A DNA stretch of 64,000 nucleotides from Spirosoma panaciterrae DSM 21099 (GTDB taxonomy: Bacteria > Bacteroidota > Bacteroidia > Cytophagales > Spirosomataceae): positions 704,307-768,306 of the forward strand of contig NZ_KB893172.1 in assembly GCF_000374025.1 (NCBI RefSeq), given 5' to 3'. The notes under the pieces were generated by a model. The model made no database searches, was not told the DNA's origin, and worked only from the letters and a program-made list of their open reading frames with translations. The position numbers and the translations under genes are program-made. Within the stretch, counting starts at the first letter, position 1. Each line of letters begins with the position of its first letter. This document shows, piece after piece, positions 25,865 to 35,319 of the stretch.

Positions 25865-27229
25865 ATGAATCAATCAGAGAAAGCGTTGGAAACCAGCCGA
25901 CGGAATGCATTAAAGCTGGCTGGATTAGGGTCGGCAGCTGGGATTCTGGGCCTGTTCGATAGCCCCCAGGCCCGAGCCGAAACCTACCAAACCCCTACCT
26001 ATGCCAAAGGCGTTGCCCCCGTCACCATCAAAAACGTCCGGGCTATTACAACCGCGCCCGGTGGGCCGAATCTGGTGATTGTGAAGGTCGAAACGTCGGA
26101 GCCGGGTTTGTATGGGGTAGGCTGTGCTACATTTACCCAGCGCGCGCATGTCGTGATTCCGGCCGTCAATATCTACCTGAATGAGTTTTGCGTGGGTAAG
26201 GATGTTGACAACATTGAGGATATGTGGCAGTCGGCCTACGTAAGTTCCTACTGGCGAAACGGCCCGGTACTGAACAACGCCCTCTCTGGACTCGATCAGG
26301 CGCTCTGGGACATCAAAGGCAAACGGGCCAACATGCCGGTTTATCAGCTACTGGGCGGAAAGAGCCGGATTGCGGTCGATACCTACACCCATGCCAGCGG
26401 CCCTACCCCCGAGGCAATTGCCGATAAAGTGCAGGAATATATGGCGATGGGGTTCCGGCATGTTCGCATTCAGCAGGGGGGATACGGGGGGGTAGGGGCT
26501 ATGCAGGAATTAAAGCCCGATTTCAAAACGGCTGGCTATGGCCGCGAAACGGACGATTTCTCGGATCAGAAAACCTATCTAAAACGGGTCCCCAAGATGT
26601 TCGACGTCGTGCGCAAACGTTGTGGTGACGATGTACAACTCCTCCACGATATGCATGAGCTGACTGAACCCATTGATGCCATCAATATGATCAAAGGGCT
26701 GGAAGAATATCGGCCTTATTTCATTGAAGATCCATTCTCGCCCGAAAATATGAACTGGTTTAAGCAACTGCGGCAGACGACGGCTGTACCGATTGCAATG
26801 GGCGAGTTGTTCAACAACATCAACGAGTTCAAAGAGCCGATGGCCAACCACCTGTTCGACTTTATTCGCATCCACATTTCGCAGATTGGGGGCATTACAC
26901 CCGCCATGAAAGTGGCTCGGTTGGGCGAATGGTTCAATGTGCGCACAGCGTGGCATGGTCCCGGCGATACCTCACCTGTAGGGCATGCCGCCAACAACAA
27001 CATCGACATCGCCGTCTGGAATTTCGGGATTCAGGAGTCGCAGATGTTCAGCGATAAGGTGAAGGAGGTGTTTCCGGGTTGCCCAACGATTAAAAATGGG
27101 TATTACCAGATCAACGAAACGCCGGGACTGGGAATTGACATTAACGAAAAAGAAGCCGCCAAGTACCCCATCGGCACCAAGTCGCGCTGGACGGTCCGTA
27201 AGAACGACGGTACGATTTTAAAGCCATAA
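25865..27229 (+). CDS. enolase-superfamily sugar-acid dehydratase with twin-arginine signal
   Basis: From the ATG at 25865 the 454-residue product starts with a twin-arginine-type leader (SRRNALKLAGLGSAAGILG). The mature part has the enolase-superfamily capping domain and (beta/alpha)7 barrel. Metal-ligand candidates are the Asp of LLHDMHE, the Glu of FIEDPFSPEN and the Glu of IAMGELFNN. A WHGPGDTSPVGHAAN loop supplies a likely catalytic His, as in the mannonate/gluconate dehydratase (ManD, RspA-like) group. It would dehydrate a hexonate to a 2-keto-3-deoxy acid. An exported member is unusual, since most are cytoplasmic. The upstream in-frame start at 25799 would bury the Tat motif and is rejected. 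Confidence 0.8.
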   Translation: MNQSEKALETSRRNALKLAGLGSAAGILGLFDSPQARAETYQTPTYAKGVAPVTIKNVRAITTAPGGPNLVIVKVETSEPGLYGVGCATFTQRAHVVIPAVNIYLNEFCVGKDVDNIEDMWQSAYVSSYWRNGPVLNNALSGLDQALWDIKGKRANMPVYQLLGGKSRIAVDTYTHASGPTPEAIADKVQEYMAMGFRHVRIQQGGYGGVGAMQELKPDFKTAGYGRETDDFSDQKTYLKRVPKMFDVVRKRCGDDVQLLHDMHELTEPIDAINMIKGLEEYRPYFIEDPFSPENMNWFKQLRQTTAVPIAMGELFNNINEFKEPMANHLFDFIRIHISQIGGITPAMKVARLGEWFNVRTAWHGPGDTSPVGHAANNNIDIAVWNFGIQESQMFSDKVKEVFPGCPTIKNGYYQINETPGLGIDINEKEAAKYPIGTKSRWTVRKNDGTILKP

Positions 27230-27264
27230 CCTGATTGTTAACCCCAGAGACGCGAAGTACAGAT

Positions 27265-27331
27265 GGATTGTATAGAGTATCCCCATTTCTCCCAATGGTA
27301 GTAGGGGAAATGGGGATACTCTATACAATCC
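27265..27331. terminator. perfect 24-bp inverted repeat, probable terminator
   Basis: Arms 27265-27288 and 27308-27331 are perfectly complementary over 24 bp around a 19-nt loop. The repeat begins 36 nt after the dehydratase stop codon, so it probably ends the regulator-mutarotase-dehydratase transcript. There is no T-run beyond it. Confidence 0.65.
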
Positions 27332-27662
27332 GCAGCATAAATTGCAGGTTATTTCACAGCCTCTTTTGTATATCCGGAATGTACGTCGCCCGGTTCCTGA
27401 ACCTGCTACACCCTACTAGAGGAATCGCTTTCTGCCAGACGTGAATCGCTCCCAATACAGATCGCTTGCCTACGGCTCTCGGGCTGATCCATGCTTCGAA
27501 AACGCGTGGCAATCCGGAAGGCTGTAAAAGAGAGGGTGTACGACTCTGATCGAACAGGAATCGATTTATCGGGTTAATAAAACAAGAGCATCTGGTTGAA
27601 TGAAGCCCATAATCGTCGAAACCAGGTGCCACCTAGCGGAAATCGACGATGAATAGTACTGT
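27332..27662. other. intergenic region with no supported gene
   Basis: The short open frames here on both strands have no recognisable content. No clear promoter box was seen ahead of the channel gene. Confidence 0.4.
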
Positions 27663-30011
27663 ATGAAAAGAGTCGTAAATGTTCTGAACAGGCTGTTGCT
27701 GGTAAGCCTGTATGTTGTTGCCAGCGTATCTGTTTTGCCTGCACAGGATTCTGCCCGTACACAGGAAGCTACGCCAGTCCAAACCATACCGGATACCTTA
27801 TTATTTAAAATCCAGCGGGCTCAGTCGATTATCACAGAGATACGGGCGGCCGATAAAAAAGGCTATGGCATTGCCCGTATACGGGCAGGACTTGACGATG
27901 TAAAAGGAAATATTGCGCCGATTGCTGCCGATTTGCGCAACCACAGAAATACCGTTGATGCCAAGACCCTAGCCAATTATAGCCTGATCCTGAATGGTGC
28001 GATGGACCGACTGGCTACCTGGCGGACCTCCCTTTCCAAGTCGAACAATGATTTGCAAAACCGACTCGATCAGGTCCTGGGGCTGAGTAGTGATTCGTTA
28101 CTGGTGGTGGCCGCCAATGATTCGACCGACAAAAAATTATATGTGGGGCAGTTGACCGATATCCGGCTACAGCTTCAGGAAGCCGGTACGCGTACAACCA
28201 TCCGGCTCGATACGGTGAGCCGCCTATTGGCAGATGTATCAGGTACTTACCTGAACATCAGCAACTTGCAGACGTCTATCAACGACCGTTGGCAGAAATC
28301 GAATGAAAATGCGCTACTGAAGGAGTCACCGTATCTGTGGGATGCGCCCGCTACGTTTACAATCGGGAATGTGCAGGCGATCCTGAAATCGAGCTATCAG
28401 GGACAGGATAAAATCCTGAAGTATTTTTTTGCCTCAACCTGGGATAATCGGTTTTTGCTGCTCCTGCTGACGGGCCTGTTTTTTGCCTGGGTTTTTACGA
28501 ATTACAAAAAAGCCAATACATCGTTGATGCGCCAGAAGATCGGACCGATGCAGTTCGATAACCTGATGCCAGTGCCTCTGGTAGCCTCACTGATTGTACT
28601 GCTCAATCTAACCCCGCTCTTTGAACCGGAATCGCCTGCTATCTACATTGAAATTACGCAGTTTTTGCTGCTGATTGTGCTAACCATTCATCTCTGGAAG
28701 CGATTCTCAGGGCATGATCTTAGTATGTGGCTCCTGAACGCTACGCTTTATGTGTTGCTGCTCATTTCCAGCACCCTCATTGGCGACACGTTGTTTATGC
28801 GGCTTTGGCTCATTGTATTGAATGCTACCTTTTTGTACGTTGGTATCGTCTTCTCCAGGCGGCTGCATCGGCGTTACCTGAGTGAACGCATTATCCGGCC
28901 GGTCGTGAAACTATATCTGGTATTGCAGGGGTTGGCCATTTTGCTCAACGTGTTTGGCCGGATCAGTCTGGCCAAGTTGTTTAGCATTACAGGCGTTATA
29001 GGACTGGTTCAGATTACGGGGCTGGGTGTTTTTATCAACGTAGTGCTGGAAGCACTCGAACTCCAGATTAAGCTGAGTGCCTGTTCAGGTGGAATTTTCT
29101 CACGGGTCAATGTGAGTCATACGCGCCGGTCGTTCAAAAAAGGGCTGGTTGTGCTGGCTGTGGGCTTATGGCTGCTTGTGTTTTGTATCAATCTGGGCAT
29201 TGCCGACAGTATTTATAACTTCTTTAGCCATATACTGACCCGTCCGCGCACGTTTGGGAGCATCACCTTTACCCTCAGTAGTGTACTTTCGTTTGCGCTG
29301 ATTATCTACCTATCCAGCCTGTTGCAAAAAAACATCGGCCTTTTCTTTGGCGAGAGTAAGCTCCCCAATTCAGATGGACAGCTTGATCAGGTTAGTTCGG
29401 TACTCGCCTTAACCCGTCTGGTAATTGTCATTGCCGGGGTCCTGCTGGCTTTTGCGGCTTCGGGCCTATCGGTCGATAAACTGACGGTGGTACTCGGAGC
29501 GCTGAGTGTTGGGATTGGGTTGGGTATGCAAAACATCGTCAGCAATTTTGTATCGGGCATTATTCTGATTTTCGAAAAGCCCTTTCAGATCGGCGATTAT
29601 ATCGAAATAGCAGACAAAAAAGGCCGTATCCGCGATATTGGGATTCGATCGAGTAAAATGATTACTGTGCAAGGTTCGGAGGTTGTAATTCCCAACGGGG
29701 ATCTGCTGTCAAACCGGCTCGTTAACTGGACATCCAGCGATACCTATCTGAAAACCGAATTTACGCTGAAAGTGAATCTGGAAACCGACCTGAAAGCCGT
29801 TAGCGAAATCGTGACCAAAGCTGTAGCGCAGCAGGAGGGCACCATTCCGAACCGTCCGCCAGAACTACTGGTTACAGCTGTTGGGGGCGATACCGTCGAA
29901 TTAACGGTTCGGGTATGGATCAAAAGTATTTATACCGAAGCGGATGTGAAAAGCAAATTATTGCAGCAGTTAATCAGTCTGTTTAAAGAGGCTACGATCA
30001 AGCTGATGTAA
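27663..30011 (+). CDS. MscS-family mechanosensitive ion channel, large form
   Basis: The 782-residue protein has a signal peptide (LLLVSLYVVASVSVLPAQ). A periplasmic helical region of about 230 residues follows, then about ten membrane segments. The MscS core begins near residue 590: the pore helix and gate read VLGALSVGIGLGMQNIVSNF, followed by the beta domain opening FEKPFQIGDYIEI and the nucleic-acid-like fold around VVIPNGDLLSNRLVNWT. The size and extra helices fit the MscK/MscM class. It would open under membrane tension to release solutes in osmotic downshock. It appears monocistronic and converges with the glycosyltransferase gene. Confidence 0.92.
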   Translation: MKRVVNVLNRLLLVSLYVVASVSVLPAQDSARTQEATPVQTIPDTLLFKIQRAQSIITEIRAADKKGYGIARIRAGLDDVKGNIAPIAADLRNHRNTVDAKTLANYSLILNGAMDRLATWRTSLSKSNNDLQNRLDQVLGLSSDSLLVVAANDSTDKKLYVGQLTDIRLQLQEAGTRTTIRLDTVSRLLADVSGTYLNISNLQTSINDRWQKSNENALLKESPYLWDAPATFTIGNVQAILKSSYQGQDKILKYFFASTWDNRFLLLLLTGLFFAWVFTNYKKANTSLMRQKIGPMQFDNLMPVPLVASLIVLLNLTPLFEPESPAIYIEITQFLLLIVLTIHLWKRFSGHDLSMWLLNATLYVLLLISSTLIGDTLFMRLWLIVLNATFLYVGIVFSRRLHRRYLSERIIRPVVKLYLVLQGLAILLNVFGRISLAKLFSITGVIGLVQITGLGVFINVVLEALELQIKLSACSGGIFSRVNVSHTRRSFKKGLVVLAVGLWLLVFCINLGIADSIYNFFSHILTRPRTFGSITFTLSSVLSFALIIYLSSLLQKNIGLFFGESKLPNSDGQLDQVSSVLALTRLVIVIAGVLLAFAASGLSVDKLTVVLGALSVGIGLGMQNIVSNFVSGIILIFEKPFQIGDYIEIADKKGRIRDIGIRSSKMITVQGSEVVIPNGDLLSNRLVNWTSSDTYLKTEFTLKVNLETDLKAVSEIVTKAVAQQEGTIPNRPPELLVTAVGGDTVELTVRVWIKSIYTEADVKSKLLQQLISLFKEATIKLM

Positions 30012-30047
30012 TGCGCGATATGGTTTGTGGCGAGAAAAACGCTGGCG

Positions 30048-31532
30048 CTAAATGGGTTTAGGGCGACGACCAGCCTGCGATAAAGAATACAAGAAGACCA
30101 TACCAAAGCCCATGACAAGCAGTATGTGCAGAAAAAACATGCGAAAGTCGGCGGTGTAAATGCCCAGTGCCAGGCCGGTCAGGAAATAAATGGCCAAAGC
30201 GCCTTCAGCCAGTGTCAGCCAGCTTAGTTGTCGGTTCAGGTATTTATTCTTTTTCCAGCCATCTGTTGCATGACGAACATTGAATTTGGGTGTACGTACG
30301 AACGGTGTCTTTCGGCCCATGTATCCTTCGATGACGGCAATGGTATTGTGAAGGGAGAGGCCCATCATCAGGGATGAATACATCGGGAAATACCAGAAAA
30401 ATTTGGCGCGGGCCGTTGGTTTGAGCAACCAGAATGGGATGCCATAGAACGTAATCAGAATAAGCAGACTTACCTGAAACAGGCCGATGATGAAAAAGAC
30501 CTGCTCCCACTCAGGGTGCTGGCTACGAATGTAAAGCAGGGGTACACTCAGAACGCTCAATAGAAGCACCAGAATGAAGGTAGCGCTGCTAAAAAGGTGA
30601 AAGAGAGCGTGTAGTTTTATCCAAAGGGACAAATCCGGGCTTCGCAGAACCCGGCCAATCAGTTTTCGGGCACACTCGGCGGCTCCTTTCATCCAGCGGT
30701 ACTGTTGCGATTTGAGGGCATTCATGGCTACTGGAAGCTCGGCCGGTGAGCCAATATCTTCACGATATACGAACTTCCAGCCTTTCAGTTGCGCTCGGTA
30801 GCTCAGGTCCAGATCTTCCGTAAGCGTATCGCTTTGCCAGCCTCCGGCATCGATAATAGCCAGTTTGCGCCATACCCCTCCGGTCCCGTTGAAGTTGGCC
30901 AGTAAACCAGCCGCATCACGGCCGCTTTGCTCGACGGTGAAGTGGGCATTGAGTCCGAATGCCTGCAACTGAGTCATCAGCGAAAACTCTTCATTGAGAT
31001 GTTCCCACCGGGTTTGTACAATGGCTACCTGAGGATCCTGGAAGTGCGGTATCGTTTTCAGCAGAAAGTCCGGGTCAGGTACAAAGTCGGCATCGAAAAT
31101 AGCGATGAATTCACCTTTGGCCGTAGCAAGTCCGTTGGCCAGGGCGCCTGCTTTGAAACCTGTTCGGTCGGTTCGTCGTATCTGTTGAACATCGAACCCG
31201 CTGGCGGTCAGTTTTGCTACTTTTTGAGCTACCAGATCAACCGTTTCATCGGTAGAGTCGTCCAGCAGTTGAATATCAAGCTTATGCCGGGGATATTGCA
31301 GTTGGGCCACCGCATCCAGCAACCGTTCCACCACATATAGCTCATTGTAGATGGGCAACTGAACCGTTACACGCGGCAGGTCGTCGACTGGCCCCGGCTT
31401 ATTCAGAAAAATAGCCTGCCGACGCTTTTTCTCCGACCGCAAATAGATAAAAATCAGGCTCAACTGGCCACAATTGTAGATAAACAAGAGTAGCAGTGCC
31501 AGTCCGTACAGCAAAAGGACCAGAAGTTCCAT
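30048..31532 (-). CDS. family 2 glycosyltransferase, processive (cellulose-synthase-like)
   Basis: The 494-residue protein has an N-terminal TM helix (LLLYGLALLLLFIYNCGQLS), a cytoplasmic GT-A domain and four C-terminal TM helices. Catalytic features are the DDSTDET motif at about 91-97, the metal-binding DAD in FDADFVPDPDF at about 147, the TED acid in LTEDLDLSYRAQLKGW, and the QQYRW motif in SQQYRWMKGA, which marks processive enzymes. It builds a beta-linked glycan or transfers glucose to a lipid from a UDP-sugar at the inner membrane. Without a PilZ domain or a bcs operon around it, a specific polymer cannot be named. Confidence 0.88.
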   Translation of the reverse strand: MELLVLLLYGLALLLLFIYNCGQLSLIFIYLRSEKKRRQAIFLNKPGPVDDLPRVTVQLPIYNELYVVERLLDAVAQLQYPRHKLDIQLLDDSTDETVDLVAQKVAKLTASGFDVQQIRRTDRTGFKAGALANGLATAKGEFIAIFDADFVPDPDFLLKTIPHFQDPQVAIVQTRWEHLNEEFSLMTQLQAFGLNAHFTVEQSGRDAAGLLANFNGTGGVWRKLAIIDAGGWQSDTLTEDLDLSYRAQLKGWKFVYREDIGSPAELPVAMNALKSQQYRWMKGAAECARKLIGRVLRSPDLSLWIKLHALFHLFSSATFILVLLLSVLSVPLLYIRSQHPEWEQVFFIIGLFQVSLLILITFYGIPFWLLKPTARAKFFWYFPMYSSLMMGLSLHNTIAVIEGYMGRKTPFVRTPKFNVRHATDGWKKNKYLNRQLSWLTLAEGALAIYFLTGLALGIYTADFRMFFLHILLVMGFGMVFLYSLSQAGRRPKPI

Positions 31533-32009
31533 GACGAGTAGGTAAAAGTTTTTCGAACGTTGTGTGCGTAGTAACTGCCTGATCAGGGAAAGGGTTAAGC
31601 AAAGCGGGGGTCAAGCGCCTAAAAGTTCTTTTACTGTCCTGCTGGCGGCTGGCCATTGGGAAGAAGTATGTGATGTATGTTCGTATACTATTTTGTTTGT
31701 ATATTGTAAGATTTCTTTGAGAGTCAGCCCTGCTAAACCAATTTGTTACGGTTAATAAGCAATTCGGGATTTACGGGTGTATGATCTTGGTGGAGAGAAG
31801 ATTACTCATTAGTTTGCTGTGCCTTTCATGAATATGAACCCTCTGCTACCTAAATCTACCTGTTCGGTTACGGCATCGGCACGAACCCGCTTCTTTCTCT
31901 ATGCCTCAAACGAGCGAGGCTCTGCATCAGGGTGGTGGGATCGGGAATGGATTCTGGATAATGGACATTCGTTCCGGAAGGGTAAGATGGTCCGGGAGGG
32001 CCTGGGAGC
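31533..32009. other. intergenic region between divergent genes
   Basis: No gene is supported; open frames here give low-complexity, unrecognisable peptides. The stretch around 31670-31710 is AT-rich and is the likely promoter zone for the glycosyltransferase or kinase gene. Confidence 0.4.
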
Positions 32010-33035
32010 ATGACATCGGTAAAGGACACCCAACTGCGATGGCTTGGTCCGATTGGTTTGTTTATGTTCGGAAACCTCTTTTTCCGATCATCATTCTGGT
32101 TAACATCAAACACCACAGCGCTCATTCAGTCGACTCTGGTTGGGTTAGGAGCAGGCTGGGCTTTCTGGCAGTTGAACCGATGGGTTATTACCGAAACGCA
32201 GGAGCGCCTGCCTGGGCTGGAACGCACCCGACAGCGCCTGTGGCTGTGGTTGTTGCTGACGCCTGTGATGGTAAACGCAGCGGTATTTTCACGGTACGGT
32301 TTACATATACTGCTGGGCTCACGGCCAGGCTGGTGGCTGGGTACGGTCGATTATCTTAATTCGTTCGGGATTCAGTTATTTTATCACGGCGTTTATTTCA
32401 GCATATATGAAGGCTGGTACATTCTGGATCAATGGCGGCACATCCAGCGGGAAAAAGAAGAACTGATTAAGATACAGTGGCAAACTCGATTCAACTCACT
32501 GAAAAGCCAGGTCAATCCCCATTTTTTATTTAATTCCCTGAATGCCTTGTCGGCCCTGATTGAAGAGTCGCCGGTGCAGGCGAGCCAGTTTGTCGATGAA
32601 CTGTCGAGTATGTATCGGTACCTGCTCCAGGCCAACGAACGCGAACTGGTTTTATTAAGCACCGAGCTGGCCTTCATTGAGTCGTACGCACACCTGCTTC
32701 AAACGCGGCATGGAGAGGGGCTTTCGATTCGTACGCAGGTACCACAAGACTACCTCGACCACTCACTTCCTCCTCTGACGCTTCAATTGCTGGTCGAAAA
32801 TGCGGTGAAACATAATGTAGTATTATCTAGCCGCCCTTTACTGATTGAAATCGACACAACTCAAAACGGACACCTGCGGGTACGTAATAATCTTCAGCGT
32901 AAAAATGTGCGTAACGCCAGCAATGGCGTCGGGTTAGCCAACATCTCGGCCAAGTACCGAATGCTGACGCAAACCGAAATCGAAATCCGGGAAGAAGAGG
33001 AGTTTTTTACGGTCTTATTACCCTTACTCCCCTAG
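32010..33035 (+). CDS. LytS-type sensor histidine kinase
   Basis: The 341-residue protein has about four membrane helices in residues 15-140, a short coiled coil, then a His_kinase domain with the LytS/YehU motif SQVNPHFLFNSLNALSALIE. The phospho-accepting His is at residue 171. A degenerate HATPase follows with LTLQLLVENAVKHNVV and GVGLANISAKYRML. LytS kinases normally signal to a LytTR regulator encoded next door. Here the nearest regulator downstream is a receiver-only protein, so the partner is uncertain. The second LytS-type kinase at 55103-56437 is similar in its C-terminal half. Confidence 0.9.
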   Translation: MTSVKDTQLRWLGPIGLFMFGNLFFRSSFWLTSNTTALIQSTLVGLGAGWAFWQLNRWVITETQERLPGLERTRQRLWLWLLLTPVMVNAAVFSRYGLHILLGSRPGWWLGTVDYLNSFGIQLFYHGVYFSIYEGWYILDQWRHIQREKEELIKIQWQTRFNSLKSQVNPHFLFNSLNALSALIEESPVQASQFVDELSSMYRYLLQANERELVLLSTELAFIESYAHLLQTRHGEGLSIRTQVPQDYLDHSLPPLTLQLLVENAVKHNVVLSSRPLLIEIDTTQNGHLRVRNNLQRKNVRNASNGVGLANISAKYRMLTQTEIEIREEEEFFTVLLPLLP

Positions 33036-33084
33036 TGATCGGATCGGCTGGTTCGCCAGGATGGTAGCTGACCACTGAGAAAAA

Positions 33085-33234
33085 TCAGTAAGAACGCGCC
33101 GAAGCGGATTGATAAATCGTCCGGTAGGTGCCCCGGTAATTCCAGATTTTTTTAGAGGTCATCAGGAGCAGCGCAAAGAAAAGCAGCAGCATAAAGGGCC
33201 AGGGATTGGGATAGCGTACCCGGTTTGTGCGCAT
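33085..33234 (-). CDS. small membrane protein
   Basis: An ATG-started frame of 49 residues reads as a basic N-terminus (MRTNRVRYPNP), one strongly hydrophobic segment (PFMLLLFFALLLM), and a basic tail (TSKKIWNYRGTYRTIYQ). That is the make-up of a single-pass inner-membrane peptide. It lies between the LytS stop and the response-regulator promoter, on the opposite strand. I do not recognise a family, and the call rests on composition and start codon only. Confidence 0.45.
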   Translation of the reverse strand: MRTNRVRYPNPWPFMLLLFFALLLMTSKKIWNYRGTYRTIYQSASARSY

Positions 33235-33410
33235 GGCAGTAATAGATTCGTGAATAACGATCTAAGCTAGTGAAAGCCAGTTTATTCGGAGCGCATATTG
33301 ACTAAAATCATCCCGAAGCGAGCCGTCAGAGTAGACGTAACAGAAGTGATAATCCATAGGCAATACGGTGTAGTCGTTGTTATACATTCTGGTATAACTA
33401 TTTTATTTGT

Positions 33411-33418
33411 TATTTTTG
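33411..33418 (+). promoter_or_regulatory. Bacteroidota -7 box (TATTTTTG)
   Basis: TATTTTTG matches TAnnTTTG and lies 17 nt before the ATG at 33436. It supports that start over the upstream in-frame codon at 33298. Confidence 0.45.
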
Positions 33419-33435
33419 CTTTTATAAGCCTGTGT

Positions 33436-33900
33436 ATGTTCGTTTCATTCCCAATTCTTTTAGTTGACGACGACGCTGCAATTGCTGATATCTTAAAGCG
33501 TGTTGCTGAGCGTGTTTTCCCAGAGGCTACCATAGCCCATGCCCGTAATTACACGGAGGCCGTTGCCTTTCTTGCCAACGTAGATAAGGAAGTGTTTCGG
33601 TTGGTATTGCTGGATATTGACCTTAAAACAGATTCCACAGGCTTTGATTTTCTATCCCTGCTGCGCGAACAACCTTTCGGGCAACTCGTACCAGTGATTG
33701 TCCTGTCGGCCAGTCTGGAAGAGACGAAGGCACGGGAGTCGTATCTGCGGGGAGCGAATGCATTTACCAATAAACCGTTTACCTATGCCGCCTGGAAAAC
33801 GTATGTTGAGCAGCTACGGTCGTACTGGTATGAAACGGTAACAATTCCTCAGATTCGATTCCGGCAAGGGCCCGACTCGTTTTTGCCGTTAAGCTACTAA
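33436..33900 (+). CDS. receiver-only response regulator (CheY-like)
   Basis: The 154-residue protein is a single receiver domain: acidic pocket ILLVDDDAAI, phospho-acceptor Asp60 in LVLLDIDLKT, switch Ser in VIVLSASLE, and the conserved Lys in FTNKPFTYAAW. About 20 residues follow the domain without an output module. Such single-domain regulators act by protein contact or phosphorelay. It follows the LytS-type kinase on the same strand but has its own likely promoter, so the two may or may not form a pair. Confidence 0.85.
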   Translation: MFVSFPILLVDDDAAIADILKRVAERVFPEATIAHARNYTEAVAFLANVDKEVFRLVLLDIDLKTDSTGFDFLSLLREQPFGQLVPVIVLSASLEETKARESYLRGANAFTNKPFTYAAWKTYVEQLRSYWYETVTIPQIRFRQGPDSFLPLSY

Positions 33901-34127
33901 TGCCTACTTGCCAGGGTAATTTTCGGCTGTCACCGACGGGTCAACGGTTGTTCCCTGGCGTCTGATTCGTAGAGGGCGCATGTTGAATAATGGAAGAGCC
34001 TACGCGGAATTCTGGCTCGCAACAGCTGGCCGGATTTGCGGCTACATTGACCCAGCCGGCAATCAACCTGAAGGTGCCACAGCCCCGCACCTTTTCCTGA
34101 CTATTTGCTACGATTTATTGATCATTA

Positions 34128-35264
34128 ATGGTAAAAGCCCAAGCCTCAATCGCTGCATTGGCGGATTCCAAACCGCATTACCCCATACTCGACGGATTAC
34201 GGGGTGTGGCGGCCTTAACCGTTGTCTGTTTTCATGTATTTGAAGCCTTTGCCACCAGTCATGTAGATCAGCGAATCAACCACGGCTATCTGGCTGTCGA
34301 TTTTTTCTTTATCCTGTCTGGTTTTGTTGTCGGCTACGCGTACGACGACCGCTGGAATACAATGACGATTGGCGATTTTATTAAACGTCGGTTTATTCGC
34401 CTGCATCCGATGGTTGTGATGGGCGCGCTGATCGGGGCCGGTATGTTCTATTTTCAGGGGTGCGATGCCTGGGACGTTTCAAAAGTATCGATAACTGGGT
34501 TATTGTCAGCTACCATCCTGAATGCTCTGTTGATTCCGGCCACGCCGGACGTTGAGATTCGGGGCGTTGGTGAAATGTACCCGCTGAATGGGCCGAGCTG
34601 GTCGTTGTTCTTTGAATACATCGGCAATATTCTTTATGCGTTCTATCTCCGCAAACTGTCGACCACGGCTCTTGCGCGGGTTGTTTTACTGGCTGGCTGC
34701 GGATTGGCTGCCTTTGCCATTTGGGGGCCACTTGGCGACATCTGCGTTGGGTTTTCACTGACCGAAGAAAATATGATTGGTGGGTCGCTGCGTCTTCTAT
34801 TTTCTTTTCCAGCCGGGCTTCTGCTATCCCGCCTGTTCAGACCTGTTCCTGTAAAAGGGGCGTTCTGGATCGGTAGTCTGGCTATTGTTAGCGTGTCGGC
34901 CATGCCCCGAATCGGTGGTAGCGATATCCTGTGGCAGAACGGTATATATGACGCCCTCTGTGTGGTTCTTATTTTTCCGGCACTGGTTTATCTGGGGGCG
35001 TCGGGAAAGGCGATGGACAAAGTAGCTACCCGGTTCTGTACCTTTTTAGGCGACATTTCTTACCCGCTATACATGGTCCATTATCCTTTTATCTATCTGT
35101 ACTATGCCTGGGTAAAGAACAAACACCTCACTTTCGAACAATCGTTACCCGGTGCCGCAGGGCTTGTGGTAGGGTCTGTGCTATTGGCTTATGTATGCTT
35201 AAAACGGTATGACGAACCTGTCCGTACGTTTTTGATGAAGCGCCTTTTACGCGCAAAACAGTAG
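34128..35264 (+). CDS. acyltransferase family 3 (OafA/YrhL-like) membrane protein
   Basis: The 378-residue protein has about ten membrane helices. It shows the family's catalytic opening YPILDGLRGVAALTVVCFH with Arg25 and His36, the loop GYLAVDFFFILSGFVVGYA, and late YPLYMVHYPFIYLYY. These enzymes move acetyl or other acyl groups across the inner membrane onto surface glycans, such as O-antigen or exopolysaccharide. The gene stands alone and is followed by a hairpin terminator. The acceptor is unknown. Confidence 0.9.
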   Translation: MVKAQASIAALADSKPHYPILDGLRGVAALTVVCFHVFEAFATSHVDQRINHGYLAVDFFFILSGFVVGYAYDDRWNTMTIGDFIKRRFIRLHPMVVMGALIGAGMFYFQGCDAWDVSKVSITGLLSATILNALLIPATPDVEIRGVGEMYPLNGPSWSLFFEYIGNILYAFYLRKLSTTALARVVLLAGCGLAAFAIWGPLGDICVGFSLTEENMIGGSLRLLFSFPAGLLLSRLFRPVPVKGAFWIGSLAIVSVSAMPRIGGSDILWQNGIYDALCVVLIFPALVYLGASGKAMDKVATRFCTFLGDISYPLYMVHYPFIYLYYAWVKNKHLTFEQSLPGAAGLVVGSVLLAYVCLKRYDEPVRTFLMKRLLRAKQ

Positions 35265-35319
35265 TTCCTACTCCGTTTACAATCATAAATACGGAACAGT
35301 ACTGGCTGAATCCGTAGAA

